Both the position numbers and the translations under genes were made by a program. A stretch of 24,920 nt of DNA from a virus. Below, piece after piece: positions 6,997 to 15,184 of the stretch. Below the pieces are notes generated by a model. That model saw only the letters and a list, made by a program, of their open reading frames with translations. It was not told the DNA's origin and ran no database searches. Each line of letters opens with the position of its first letter. Positions within the stretch are counted from its first letter, which is position 1. The stretch is taken from positions 1-24,920 of IMG/VR virus record IMGVR_UViG_3300025326_000194; one strand, written 5' to 3'.

Positions 6997-7482
6997 TCAA
7001 TCCACGATCGCCGACGGCGGGACAGCCTGCGCGTATCGCTCGAGCAGGAAGAACTCGGCCGCGGTGATGTTGGCCGCGTTCGACGCGCCGGTGATCCCGG
7101 CGATGCAGTCGAACCCGCCCGCCACGTTCAGGGTTGCCGGGTCGATCTGGAAGACGACGAACTTCAGTTTCACCCCGGCGTCGGTTGTGTAATTCACCGC
7201 TGCCGTAGCGCGGGCGAAGGCATCCGATGCAGCCGTGTCGAGGTCGACCCAGATCGGCACCGCCACCGTGATGGGCGTCGAGCCTGCGCCGGCGACGGTC
7301 GTGGCCTGGTTGATCGACAGGGCGATGGTCGCGGCGTTACCCTGCGTGATGTGGAACACCACGTAGGCCATGTGGACGTTCTTGAGCGAGACGAACGCGC
7401 CTGTGCGTCCGCCCGCGTCGGCTGCCGGAGCGAGGCAGTTGACGATCTTGTACTGCTCAGGAAGGAAGGGGAAAGCAGACAT
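6997..7482 (-). CDS. Putative head-associated structural protein
   Basis: This 161-residue protein directly follows the major capsid gene. It starts MSAFPFLPEQYKIVNCLAP and has a regular beta-strand pattern (GAFVSLKNVHMAYVVFHITQ, ATIALSINQAT, VKLKFVVFQIDPATL), ending with AEFFLLERYAQ. The layout 'a..sl.n...a..v..i.q.n....tl.i.qa' resembles small proteins placed after capsid genes in several metagenomic phages, often annotated only as phage protein. A GGAG site is present upstream of the ATG. Decoration of the HK97-type shell is a reasonable inference; direct proof is missing. Confidence 0.72.
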   Translation of the reverse strand: MSAFPFLPEQYKIVNCLAPAADAGGRTGAFVSLKNVHMAYVVFHITQGNAATIALSINQATTVAGAGSTPITVAVPIWVDLDTAASDAFARATAAVNYTTDAGVKLKFVVFQIDPATLNVAGGFDCIAGITGASNAANITAAEFFLLERYAQAVPPSAIVD

Positions 7483-7504
7483 GTCGTTTTTCTCCTTCGC
7501 CCGG

Positions 7505-8803
7505 TTACGACCGGACGGCCAATGTGACGAAAGGCGACAGGCTATTGGAGCCCTTCGCCGGCACCAGGGCTGCGCTCCAGGCCGGTTGGCCGTCCACCCG
7601 GAAGGTGAACCGGAAAGCAGTCTCGTCGGTCAGGAATTGCACGTGGATGGAGCTGGCCGCCTCGATCCCGCCCTTGTCGGCCAGGAAGTACTGCGAGAGG
7701 TCGGCCAGAAGGACGTCGCCGACCGAGCCGATCGTGGCGCAGTTCTCGACGATGACCACAGGGCGACCCTTCAGGCGCCCATAAGGTGCATCGGCCAGAC
7801 CACCGGGCGGCATGTAGGTCGGGACGCCGCCCAGGCCCACCGTCAGGCCCATCGCGTCCAACTGCGGCTCGACGTCCTGGTTGATGAACCAGACCGCGTT
7901 GGGGCGCGACCTGGCCCACATCCGCGCCCACATCTTGGAGATGTTCTCGGAGACGACGGTCGCTGCCCCCTGACCTGCCTCCTTGGCGATGGTCACGAGC
8001 GAGGAAGAGTTCATGACGCCGAGAGGCATGCCGGCACCAGAGCCGGTGTAGATCCCCTCGTCGACCATCCAGGCGATTTCTTCCGCCACCCAGTCGCCGA
8101 CGTTGCTCTCGAGGGCCGCGACATCCGCCAGCTCCTCGTCGGTGGCGTAGTAAATGCACATGAGCTTCTTCAACCGCAGCTCGATCTGGCGGAACTTCGG
8201 CTTGGTCGGCGTCGCCTGCGCGCCCGGCGCCACCCAGTAGGCCTGCAGCCCGCCGTAGCGGGAGCCGGTCGCCCGGGAGGTCTCGTCGACCGCGTTGATC
8301 GTGAGCGAGTTTGACCCCGCCCCGATCGGCCGGCGGTTCGCACGCGAGGCGAATGCGCCGACCTCATAGGCACGGTTCCAGATCTCCGTACCGAAGGTCG
8401 GCTGGAGCAGGAAGCCGCCCTCCGACCCGATCTCCTCGTTCATCCCGAGGGCCTTGACTTCGAAGAGACGCTCGTCGCGTCCCTTGCCAGTCGCCAGATC
8501 TCGGACGGCGACGAGCTGTTCGCCCAGGCTCTTGAAGGGAGCCTTCGCGGACGGGCCACCGTCTGCACCCTTGAAGAAGCCCGCCGGCACGCCCGTCGGA
8601 TCGTTCAGGTATTCATCGGCGGCTTGGGTGCGCTCGAGGCGCTTGGCCTCGGCCATCTTCGCTTCCACGCCATCGAGCAGGCCATCGAGCTCAGTCTGCT
8701 TCTCGGCCGGCATCTCCTTGCCATCGAACTCGGTGAGGATCGCCTGCGCCTTCACGTGCAGCGCGGCAGCCGCCTCGTACAGTGCCTTGATCTTTGCCTT
8801 CAT
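7505..8803 (-). CDS. Major capsid protein, HK97 fold
   Basis: This 432-residue protein is the shell subunit. Residues about 1-65 form a charged helical region that acts as the built-in scaffold (delta domain) and is normally removed by the protease. A linker around residues 66-118 includes the FKSLGEQLVAVRDL segment common in this family. The capsid domain starts near residue 120 with GSEGGFLLQPTFGTEIWNRAYE, the typical 'g.dGGfl.P' opening, and continues with RLKKLMCIYYATDEELADV, EIAWMVDEGIYTGSGAGMPLGVMN, AVWFINQDVEPQLDAMG and KGRPVVIVENC, all typical HK97-fold signatures. A GGAGGT binding site precedes the ATG. Its location next to an S78-type protease gene confirms the call. Confidence 0.97.
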   Translation of the reverse strand: MKAKIKALYEAAAALHVKAQAILTEFDGKEMPAEKQTELDGLLDGVEAKMAEAKRLERTQAADEYLNDPTGVPAGFFKGADGGPSAKAPFKSLGEQLVAVRDLATGKGRDERLFEVKALGMNEEIGSEGGFLLQPTFGTEIWNRAYEVGAFASRANRRPIGAGSNSLTINAVDETSRATGSRYGGLQAYWVAPGAQATPTKPKFRQIELRLKKLMCIYYATDEELADVAALESNVGDWVAEEIAWMVDEGIYTGSGAGMPLGVMNSSSLVTIAKEAGQGAATVVSENISKMWARMWARSRPNAVWFINQDVEPQLDAMGLTVGLGGVPTYMPPGGLADAPYGRLKGRPVVIVENCATIGSVGDVLLADLSQYFLADKGGIEAASSIHVQFLTDETAFRFTFRVDGQPAWSAALVPAKGSNSLSPFVTLAVRS

Positions 8804-8821
8804 GTCGAACCTCCGTCCATC

Positions 8822-9937
8822 TTATCGAGTGCGCAGCGCGATGGCCATCTCGGCTACTCGCATGCGGCGCCGGATCGTCTCGACCGGAAGTGCGGAGTGC
8901 CCTGTGATGGGCGGCTCAGCGGCTGCCAGGAGCTGTTCCAGCGTGATCAGTGCGCCTTGCATTGAGTCGAGCGTGCTCTTCACGCGCTCGACGTTGGCCG
9001 CAGGAAATCCGCGGCCGTCTTTCAGTTCGGCCAGGAGCGGCCTGGCCTTCCCGACGAAATAGAGTGCCTGGACCATCTTGAAGTCCGGCGGCTCTTTATC
9101 GAACTGCTTGTAGTGCGAGGCCAGGTGATCATAGACGCCCCGGCGATCGCCATCAGGAACGTCGGTTCCGGCTTGCAGGAGGCGGCCCATCGCAGCGGCA
9201 ACGCCGCGCCAGACCGCGGGACCGACGCCATCCTTCGAGGCCTTGTGGTGCGGTAGCTTCAGATCGCCGTAGGTCTCCGGCGGCATCGAGCCAGCCCACG
9301 CAAAGTGATTCGCAATCCGGCGCTTATCCGACGCCGTGATCTCTTCCCACGCATCGGCCGTGAACCCGTCCAGCGTCGGGCCTTCCCAGGCCACGCCCTC
9401 ATCGGCGGTGCCGGTGTCCTTGTAGGGAAGGGCAACCTTGAGATTGGTTGTGGCCTCATTCATCCCCCAGTTGACCGGGCTCACATCCCACAGCCGGATC
9501 TCGCGCAGATTGCGGATCTGCATGGCGTCGCCTTCCGCCGGTTCTTTGTCCGCCTTGACCTCGTCATACGAGAAACTGTTCTCCGTGATTGCGCCCTCGC
9601 GAATACCGATCAGGATCTCTTCGCCTCGAGGCGTGGGAAGATACCTCATCTCCCCGTACAGAGCACCGTTTGCTTCGGGATAACGAGAGACCAACTCTGC
9701 GGGCAGTTCGGCCTTGCTGATCTCCTTGAGGACGGTTGGCACGCCGATGGGAGGTTCCCATCGATCGTGCTGCCAGAGAACCTTGATGCGATCCATCCGC
9801 TCGGCGAGTGTCTTGGCGAACGCGCCCAGCCAGATGCGGTCACCGCCGTCATCGACAACGCCCATGACGGCGAAGATCTGCTTGACCGTGCGATCTTCGA
9901 TCTGCTTCAGGAGAAGCGGAAAGCTCTTATGTTCCAC
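8822..9937 (-). CDS. Prohead serine protease, HK97 (S78) family, with C-terminal extension
   Basis: This protease matures the capsid by cutting off scaffold domains. Counted from the GTG at 9937 (371 residues), likely catalytic residues are His57 in LWQHD and Ser121 in TENSFSYD, with Glu146 in LREIRLWDVSPVN at the family's third position. After about residue 180 a second region runs to roughly 280 (ITASDKRRIANHFAW ... DLKLPHHKASKDG ... VWRGVAAAMGRL), an extension seen on many prohead proteases; a helical tail follows. Start choice: the frame opens at GTG 9952 with no binding site, while GTG 9937 has GGAG 6 bases upstream and gives the typical opening MEHKSF. The gene sits immediately before the capsid gene, as expected. 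Confidence 0.93.
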   Translation of the reverse strand: MEHKSFPLLLKQIEDRTVKQIFAVMGVVDDGGDRIWLGAFAKTLAERMDRIKVLWQHDRWEPPIGVPTVLKEISKAELPAELVSRYPEANGALYGEMRYLPTPRGEEILIGIREGAITENSFSYDEVKADKEPAEGDAMQIRNLREIRLWDVSPVNWGMNEATTNLKVALPYKDTGTADEGVAWEGPTLDGFTADAWEEITASDKRRIANHFAWAGSMPPETYGDLKLPHHKASKDGVGPAVWRGVAAAMGRLLQAGTDVPDGDRRGVYDHLASHYKQFDKEPPDFKMVQALYFVGKARPLLAELKDGRGFPAANVERVKSTLDSMQGALITLEQLLAAAEPPITGHSALPVETIRRRMRVAEMAIALRTR

Positions 9938-10000
9938 GCCCATCTCCGTCACACACTAGCACAGGTGCCCTGCGCCATTCTTAGCCGCCCATCGGTGGGA

Positions 10001-11356
10001 CTACAGGATCAGCAGTAGCTCCTCGGCCTCCTGCTCGATCCGCAATCGGCGTTCGGCTTCGGCTTCCACCCGCCGCCGGAAGGCTAGCGGTGAGCCGGCG
10101 CCGCTGGTTGGCACTATCGGGGCCTCTCCAATCGTGGGAGTGCCCCAGATCTCCGCGGAAGCAATGTCGCCGACACCATCGATTTGATAGCCTTCCGTGA
10201 CAGTCGGCTCGCCCCAGGCTTCAGCCGAAATGATGCCGATTCCATCAAGAGTGATCGCAAGCGCCGCCACGCCCCAGGCTTCCGCACTGGCAATCGCACC
10301 GACGCCATCGATGAAGTCGGTGACCGTGGGCTGGCCCCAGAGTTCGCCCGAAGCAATGTCGCCGACCCCGTCGAGGCTCGGCACCGCGTCCAGTGAACCC
10401 CACGCTTCGGCACTAGCAATCGCCCCCACACCGGCTGGCGCAACGACGGCCGCCGGGCCTCCCCAGGCTTCGCCTGAGGCAATGTTTCCGGCCCCGGCCA
10501 GAATGATTACTGTTGCTGGCGATCCCCATGCCTCCGCCGAGGCTATACTGGATGCCGCCAGGACAATGCTTGCGCTTGGATCACCCCATGCCTCGGCGCT
10601 GGCGATGTTCCCAACGCCATCGATAACGACAACTTCGACGACGGTCGGTTCGCCCCAGTCTTCGGCCGACGCGATGCTTGTTGGATTGGCGACCAGGACG
10701 GTGATTGGTTGGCCCCACGCTTCGCCTGAGGCGATGTTGCCAGCACCACTGATGGTTTGGCCGATGCCCGTCTTCGGCCAGAAGGGTCTCCCAAGAATCA
10801 GCAGGAGCGCGGCATTCCTCCGCATCCTGCCGGCTGTGGAAACCAAAGTCACTACGGATTGCTGGCCCCAGGTTTCAGCGGATGGAACATTCCCTACGCT
10901 CCCGAGGACGACAACGGCATCGGGCGTTCCCCATGCTTCGGCTGAGCTGATGGCATTTGTGGCTAGACCCGAGATCGCCGCCGGACCTCCCCAGGATCCC
11001 GCGCTGGGGATATCACCGACTCCTGCCAGCATCACGACGGTGGTCGGTTGCCCCCAGGCTTCCACGGATGCGGTTGCGCCTGCGCTATCTAATAGCGCGA
11101 TCGCGGCAGGCGATCCCCAGGTCTCTGCCGTTGCAATGTCGCCGATCCCGTTGATTGTGGTCAGCGCGGCTAGTTGTCCCCAAGCCTCACCAGAGGGGAT
11201 GTTGCCGACCCCGTTGAGGTTATCAATGACCGATGGAGATCCCCAGGCTTCGCTGGACGCGAGATTGCCGACGCCATCGATGGTCTGCGCTCCCGCTTCT
11301 TTAAACCAAAAATACCTCCCAGTAAGCAAAAGGAAGGCGGCATTGGTCCGGCTCAT
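10001..11356 (-). CDS. Tandem-repeat virion protein with internal duplication
   Basis: The 451-residue protein consists almost wholly of a 20-21 residue repeat built around 'IASAEAWG.P.....................GvG.'. I count 17 copies, with the Trp at residues 38, 59, 80, 101, 122, 142 and 163, then 214, 234, 257, 277, 298, 319, 340, 361, 381 and 404. A second, higher-order duplication is visible: the opening NAAFLLLTGRYFW recurs as NAALLLILGRPFW exactly 176 residues later. The C-terminal 30 residues are charged and helical (RRRVEAEAERRLRIEQEAEEL). Similar 'SAEAfG.P' repeats occur in uncharacterised phage proteins. A beta-repeat fibre or shell appendage is likely. ATGA overlap with the beta-helix gene implies coupling. 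Confidence 0.85.
   Translation of the reverse strand: MSRTNAAFLLLTGRYFWFKEAGAQTIDGVGNLASSEAWGSPSVIDNLNGVGNIPSGEAWGQLAALTTINGIGDIATAETWGSPAAIALLDSAGATASVEAWGQPTTVVMLAGVGDIPSAGSWGGPAAISGLATNAISSAEAWGTPDAVVVLGSVGNVPSAETWGQQSVVTLVSTAGRMRRNAALLLILGRPFWPKTGIGQTISGAGNIASGEAWGQPITVLVANPTSIASAEDWGEPTVVEVVVIDGVGNIASAEAWGDPSASIVLAASSIASAEAWGSPATVIILAGAGNIASGEAWGGPAAVVAPAGVGAIASAEAWGSLDAVPSLDGVGDIASGELWGQPTVTDFIDGVGAIASAEAWGVAALAITLDGIGIISAEAWGEPTVTEGYQIDGVGDIASAEIWGTPTIGEAPIVPTSGAGSPLAFRRRVEAEAERRLRIEQEAEELLLIL
10115..11270 (-). repeat. Tandem 60-63 bp coding repeats
   Basis: Seventeen diverged copies of a 60-63 bp unit encode the Trp-centred protein repeat. On the plus strand the unit is visible as recurring CCCCAGGCTTC-like blocks followed by GC-rich text with GCAATG or GATGTT. 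The copies differ by many substitutions, so this is an old protein-level repeat, not a recent DNA expansion, and there are no constant spacers as in a CRISPR array. Confidence 0.8.
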
Positions 11357-12606
11357 AGGCCCCGAGGACCGCCCTTCAGGGTCTCAAAGGCTCCGAGGTC
11401 GGGATTCGTGCCGCGGCCAAGCGGGATTCCATCATAATCGACCAGATACCCTAAATTCATACCGGCCTCGATAGCCGCGCTTCCAGAGCCCAAATGAAGA
11501 TTTTCGGCCGTTTCATTCACGAATTCTGCGTCCCCGTCAATTTCTGTTCCATCCAACGTGAAGCCTACCGTTGTCCCATCGCGCAGATCATAAAGATTAT
11601 GCGTGTGAATAAAGGTTCCATAATTGGAGATGTTCGTAAGTCCATCTGCCACTATGAGGTTATTTCGCAATTCGAATGCCGATCCAGGATTGGTAGCGAA
11701 ACCAATCACAACCCAACCGTTGTCTCCGGGCTCAGAAATAATGGCCGTATTGTGATGTACCTGCCACGATGAGAAACTTGTACTTCCAAGATTACCTATC
11801 CACCCCATTACTGCGGCCTCGTCAGTCCCCTCAATCAGAACATTGTGGTGAAAAAGCGTGTTCTGAATACTTGCAGTACCATCTGATCCAACTTCCCAGA
11901 AGCCATTCGTGTTTCTACAGAAATTGTGATGGATATGACAACCATCAACACTGACGCTGCTCGCCGCATACCACTCAAAGGCCCGGCCATCTGGATTCCC
12001 AGAAACGCTATCTATGGCCGTGCAGTTTATCAAGGTGTTATAGGATGCCTCATTACCTGATGCGAAGAACCAAATCCCTACGGCTCCATAACCCTCCGTT
12101 TCATGCTCGTAGACCATCTCAAGATCGTGAATATAATTGCTGGTTGCAAGACCACCAGTTCCATACATATAGATCCCAATACCAACGCCAGTGATCTCAC
12201 AGTTCTGAACAATGTGTCCAGTCGTGTTGAATGGTATGTATATGCCTGATTCATTGCAGTTCTGTAATTTTAGGCCATCGATTGTTATGTAGTCTCCAGC
12301 CAGGCGGATAATCCGAGCGAGATTGCCAGTTGCGTTTGAAAATGTTGGATCGTCACCAGATCCATATGCACCTAGAGTGATGCGATTCTGTGATGTACCG
12401 TCGCTGGCAATTGTGAGAGTGATGCTATTGTCTGTTCCAGGACCAGCCCAACTTTCGCCGCGCTTGAATAGGACGGAATCTCCAGCGGCAAAGCCGGGAT
12501 CGGCATCGAATGATTCAACCTTAGAGAGTGTCTGCCAGGCCAGAGCTTCGGTCAGACCGCTATCGGAATCACTGCCCGTCGTGGCGTCAACATAATAAGT
12601 TGTCAT
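11353..12606 (-). CDS. Parallel beta-helix appendage protein (pectate-lyase-like)
   Basis: The 417-residue protein opens YYVDATTGSDSDSGLTEALAWQTLSKV, the classic start of secreted or tailspike beta-helix proteins with the 'yYVd...GsD.n.Gt....pw.tl..v' motif. It then has repeated short turns rich in Asn, Gly and His (IIRLAGDYITIDGLKLQNC, GIYIPFNTTGHIVQNCEITG, NYIHDLE, HIHHNFCRN, FHHNVLIEG, HHNTAIIS), a right-handed beta-helix ladder, and ends PDLGAFE, another family hallmark. Such proteins bind or cut surface polysaccharides. No catalytic residues can be assigned. Base composition is much lower in GC than neighbours, suggesting recent acquisition. ATGA junctions at both ends tie it to the module. 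Confidence 0.9.
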   Translation of the reverse strand: MTTYYVDATTGSDSDSGLTEALAWQTLSKVESFDADPGFAAGDSVLFKRGESWAGPGTDNSITLTIASDGTSQNRITLGAYGSGDDPTFSNATGNLARIIRLAGDYITIDGLKLQNCNESGIYIPFNTTGHIVQNCEITGVGIGIYMYGTGGLATSNYIHDLEMVYEHETEGYGAVGIWFFASGNEASYNTLINCTAIDSVSGNPDGRAFEWYAASSVSVDGCHIHHNFCRNTNGFWEVGSDGTASIQNTLFHHNVLIEGTDEAAVMGWIGNLGSTSFSSWQVHHNTAIISEPGDNGWVVIGFATNPGSAFELRNNLIVADGLTNISNYGTFIHTHNLYDLRDGTTVGFTLDGTEIDGDAEFVNETAENLHLGSGSAAIEAGMNLGYLVDYDGIPLGRGTNPDLGAFETLKGGPRGL

Positions 12607-13436
12607 CCGAGTGTCGCCAAATCAGCGATATTAGGATCGGACAGAACCGAAGTAAAGACCGCGGGATGAGCTGCATAGCCGTCCCAAAGTTGATCCCACG
12701 AGTTCGGACCAGCCGCCGCTATCCGGCAACCACTCGTTGTAAAAGCCGCATTCCACACTCCCAATCCAGTCTGAGTAGACCCGACCTGGGAACCATTCAC
12801 GAAAAACTTCAGTTCATCGGCTGTCAGGTCCCAGGTCATCGCCAAATGGAACCAATCCGTCGTGCTGAGCGTCGTGGTGACACTGTCGGCAGTCGCATCT
12901 GCATAATAGAAGAGCCGCAGTGTGTTCGCAGCGTTTGTCTTGCCGATTTGAACATACTCAGTGCTGTAGTCACCGAATGTCAGGAAACAGCGATAGGTGC
13001 TGTCGCTCCAGACACTCGCGGCGCGCACTCTTGCCCAGATTTGCACAGTTCCAGAATTGAAATCCCAAGCGTCGCGTAAGGCAGCGGAGTAGATGTTGAC
13101 GTTCTCGACAGAGACCGGGGCAAAGAGCGGTGCGCCTTCCCCATCTCCAATTCCAGCTTGGTTCAGGGTCGGCGTATTGAGATATGCCCCATCCATAGAT
13201 GCCGTACCCTCAGCATTATCAGCTACCGTTCCAGAAGTCTCGTTGAGTGGCCAATACGCAAGGGGAGAATAGGAGAGAACCTTCTCGATATAGGTCTGAG
13301 TCGGCGGCGGTTGCGCGCCCACCAGCGTCCCCATGCTCGCGGGGTCGACGCGCTCGACCCCGCGCAGGTTGAGCCTCGGCATGGAGAGGCCTTCTTCGGG
13401 GGCGAGGAGCCCGCTCTCTCTACGCTTGAATCTCAT
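12603..13436 (-). CDS. LamG/concanavalin-like jelly-roll domain protein
   Basis: The 277-residue protein has a short basic N-terminal region (RFKRRESGLLAPEEGLSMPRLNLRGVERVDP) followed by a LamG-like domain from about residue 50. The signs are YSPLAYWPLNETSGTVADN (the standard 'y.pl.ywpl.E.sGt.a.D' opening), TVQIWARVRA, WFHLAMTWD, ELKFFVNGSQVGS and the closing AHPAVFTSVLSDPNIADL, which matches 'YdrALs..ei..l'. These domains bind carbohydrates, fitting a receptor-binding or cell-surface role on the virion. The ATG overlaps the previous stop as ATGA, with GGGAGGGA upstream. The N-terminal part probably anchors it to the particle. Confidence 0.88.
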   Translation of the reverse strand: MRFKRRESGLLAPEEGLSMPRLNLRGVERVDPASMGTLVGAQPPPTQTYIEKVLSYSPLAYWPLNETSGTVADNAEGTASMDGAYLNTPTLNQAGIGDGEGAPLFAPVSVENVNIYSAALRDAWDFNSGTVQIWARVRAASVWSDSTYRCFLTFGDYSTEYVQIGKTNAANTLRLFYYADATADSVTTTLSTTDWFHLAMTWDLTADELKFFVNGSQVGSTQTGLGVWNAAFTTSGCRIAAAGPNSWDQLWDGYAAHPAVFTSVLSDPNIADLATLG

Positions 13437-14554
13437 GCGCTGCTGTCCCTCCCAATCCAGGTGGGCCAGATCCGAGTCACCCCGTCAATGGTAGCCCGGC
13501 AGAGAATCAGATAGAGCGCACCGTCTACAATTCGATTGGTTGGCTCGTTGTATCGGAAATGGCCCAACGCGCCGATCTCGGTCATGGCAGTTAGTGCGAC
13601 CAGATCGGTTGCATCCGCCGCCTTGATCACCTGGATGGTCGGAGACGTGATGCCCGAGGCAAGAAGCTCGCCGTTCCTTATCCAGGAATGGGCATAGCGA
13701 TCATTGCCGCTACCGTCGTCGTCCAGTAATTCTGTGCGGCCCTGGTAGGTATTCATCTCATCGTGTAATGTGCCGTTGTCGATTTGCCCGGTGACTTGGT
13801 TCAGAGCTTCGATGAATAGCTCCAGCGTATCGGCGGCGGTCGCATCTCCACTCACCGATCCCACATCGGAGGACATTCGCCCGCCGACCAGCGCGGCTGG
13901 TAGTCGGCTTTGGATGTCGTTCGTATCCGCGATAATGGCATCCGTCGCGGCGATGACAAGTGACTGATCGGCAGGATCTGACGGGAACGTTGCTGCCAAG
14001 AAACCTGTCGGCTGTGTGTAGGTTGCCATACGACTGGTGATCGCGGCATCGAGGCGGACATCGAGATCGAGCCCGCCCGCATCGCTGATCGGTAGCCCAC
14101 CCGCTGCATCCGCGGCCGCAGCTGGAAGGGCAGTTCCTGCCAGGCCGCGCGTTGCCACGAAGGCGCTCTCAATGAGTAAATCGTTTAGCCCAGCTGCCCG
14201 GAAGCCGATGGACAGGCTGCGCCAAGGCAGGACGCCTGTCGCCCTACCCTCAAACCAGCCGACGCCTTCGGTGTTGTTGTTGATCGAGGCCCCGCCCGAG
14301 GCTGGCATCTCGATGGTGTACTTTGCGTTTCCCTGATTGATCCAGTCGTAATCCCCGCCTGTATCCGTCGGAGTTACCGCGGTTTGCGTGAATGCGCCCG
14401 CCGGAGTGACAAAGTTCCAGACGAGAACGAGGCCAGCCTGGTTATAGACAATACCCGTCTCGATGCTCTTGAAGTCGGTGTCGTCAATCAATGGGAACGC
14501 ATTGACTGGGACCTCGGCCAGGGCCGCGTCCACATCCATCCATAGATCGGGCAT
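13433..14554 (-). CDS. Fibre-associated structural protein, recurrent phage family
   Basis: The 373-residue protein starts MPDLWMDVDAALAEVPVNAFPLIDDTDFKSIETGIVYNQAGL and continues with VWNFVTPAGAFTQTAVTPTDTGGDYDW, a pattern I recognise from recurring uncharacterised structural proteins in metagenomic phages. An N-terminal beta domain (1-125) is followed by a segment beginning TRGLAGTALPAAAADAAGGLPISDAGGLDLD, then coiled, Ala/Asp-rich repeats (residues 160-250) and a C-terminal beta domain. This is the shape of an elongated trimeric fibre. GGGAGG lies upstream of the ATG. Its neighbours, LamG and beta-helix proteins, imply a shared receptor-binding assembly. Whether it attaches to head or tail cannot be read here. 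Confidence 0.8.
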   Translation of the reverse strand: MPDLWMDVDAALAEVPVNAFPLIDDTDFKSIETGIVYNQAGLVLVWNFVTPAGAFTQTAVTPTDTGGDYDWINQGNAKYTIEMPASGGASINNNTEGVGWFEGRATGVLPWRSLSIGFRAAGLNDLLIESAFVATRGLAGTALPAAAADAAGGLPISDAGGLDLDVRLDAAITSRMATYTQPTGFLAATFPSDPADQSLVIAATDAIIADTNDIQSRLPAALVGGRMSSDVGSVSGDATAADTLELFIEALNQVTGQIDNGTLHDEMNTYQGRTELLDDDGSGNDRYAHSWIRNGELLASGITSPTIQVIKAADATDLVALTAMTEIGALGHFRYNEPTNRIVDGALYLILCRATIDGVTRIWPTWIGRDSSA

Positions 14555-14575
14555 CAGAGCCTCCCAAGCGCGCTG

Positions 14576-14980
14576 TTATAGTTTGAAGATCTTATTGGCA
14601 CCATCATCGAAGTTGATGTCCACCGTTCCGCCGGCCGCTGGCGTCAAAGGCAAGCCACTCGCGACCGTGTCGATGTAGCCGATCAGTCTGGCGGTCGCAT
14701 CGGCTCCGGTGTGCTTGAACAGGATCAGCGCATTGCAGGCCACGGCAGCCGTCGCCACAAGCGAGGTATTGGTCGCGTCGGCAATGCCGTCCGTCCCAGT
14801 CTTCCCCGCCAGGGCCGCCGTCCGACCGTTGTCGACCGCGCCGATATCCGTAATGAACTTGTCGGTCGCGTCGAAACTGTAGGTCGAGCGGACGAGCATG
14901 ACCCGGATGTCGTCCGTGTCATAGTCGATCTCGCCGATCAGGAAACCCTCGCGTCCGGGGTTGAAAAGTGAATTCGCCAT
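14576..14980 (-). CDS. Small structural protein linked to fibre module
   Basis: A 134-residue beta-rich protein starting MANSLFNPGREGFLIGEIDYDTDDIRVMLVRSTYSF, with later segments TAAVACNALILFKHTG and GTVDINFDDGANKIFKL. The order 'lF..gre.fl.G.id...d.irv.Lv...y' followed by an alanine-rich middle is a recurring small phage family that I associate with the fibre-like gene next to it. A GGGAG site precedes the ATG. No enzyme motif is visible. A connector, base or fibre-cap protein for the adjacent appendage genes is a reasonable inference, but the family has no known function to my knowledge. Confidence 0.75.
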   Translation of the reverse strand: MANSLFNPGREGFLIGEIDYDTDDIRVMLVRSTYSFDATDKFITDIGAVDNGRTAALAGKTGTDGIADATNTSLVATAAVACNALILFKHTGADATARLIGYIDTVASGLPLTPAAGGTVDINFDDGANKIFKL

Positions 14981-14983
14981 GCC

Positions 14984-15166
14984 TCACGCTCCCACGCCGA
15001 TGGTGTGATCGGCGTCCGATCTCGGCTGTTGCGCGGCCCGGCGGTCGAGTTCCCGCTGGATGTCGCCTTTCTGCTGGCGGATCTGCTGGAGTTTCTCGTC
15101 CAGCGCGATCCGCAATTCGGCCAGTTCGCCCTCGTTCATCTTCGTCAAGTCTTTTCCCGTGGCCAT
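14984..15166 (-). CDS. Small coiled-coil protein
   Basis: A 60-residue protein dominated by a charged helix (GELAELRIALDEKLQQIRQQKGDIQRELDRRAA) with heptad-like spacing, so a coiled-coil dimer or trimer is likely. The ATG has an AAGGAGG site about 8 bases upstream, and the stop lies three bases before the next start. It lies between the portal gene and the appendage genes; it could be a small scaffolding or assembly factor. Family unknown. Confidence 0.7.
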   Translation of the reverse strand: MATGKDLTKMNEGELAELRIALDEKLQQIRQQKGDIQRELDRRAAQQPRSDADHTIGVGA

Positions 15167-15184
15167 GTCAGGCCCTCCTTGCCC

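Noticed and set aside
7370-8314. Plus-strand open frame opposite the capsid gene
   Set aside because: The HK97 capsid frame is certain, and no neighbour lies on the plus strand.
9938-10000. Short gap before the protease gene examined for a promoter or terminator
   Set aside because: Only a 4-bp stem (CCCA/TGGG) is visible and no -35/-10 pair could be supported.
10115-11270. Regular 60-63 bp repeats considered as a CRISPR array
   Set aside because: The repeats are diverged, in frame, without constant repeat and unique spacer structure, and encode a clear protein repeat.
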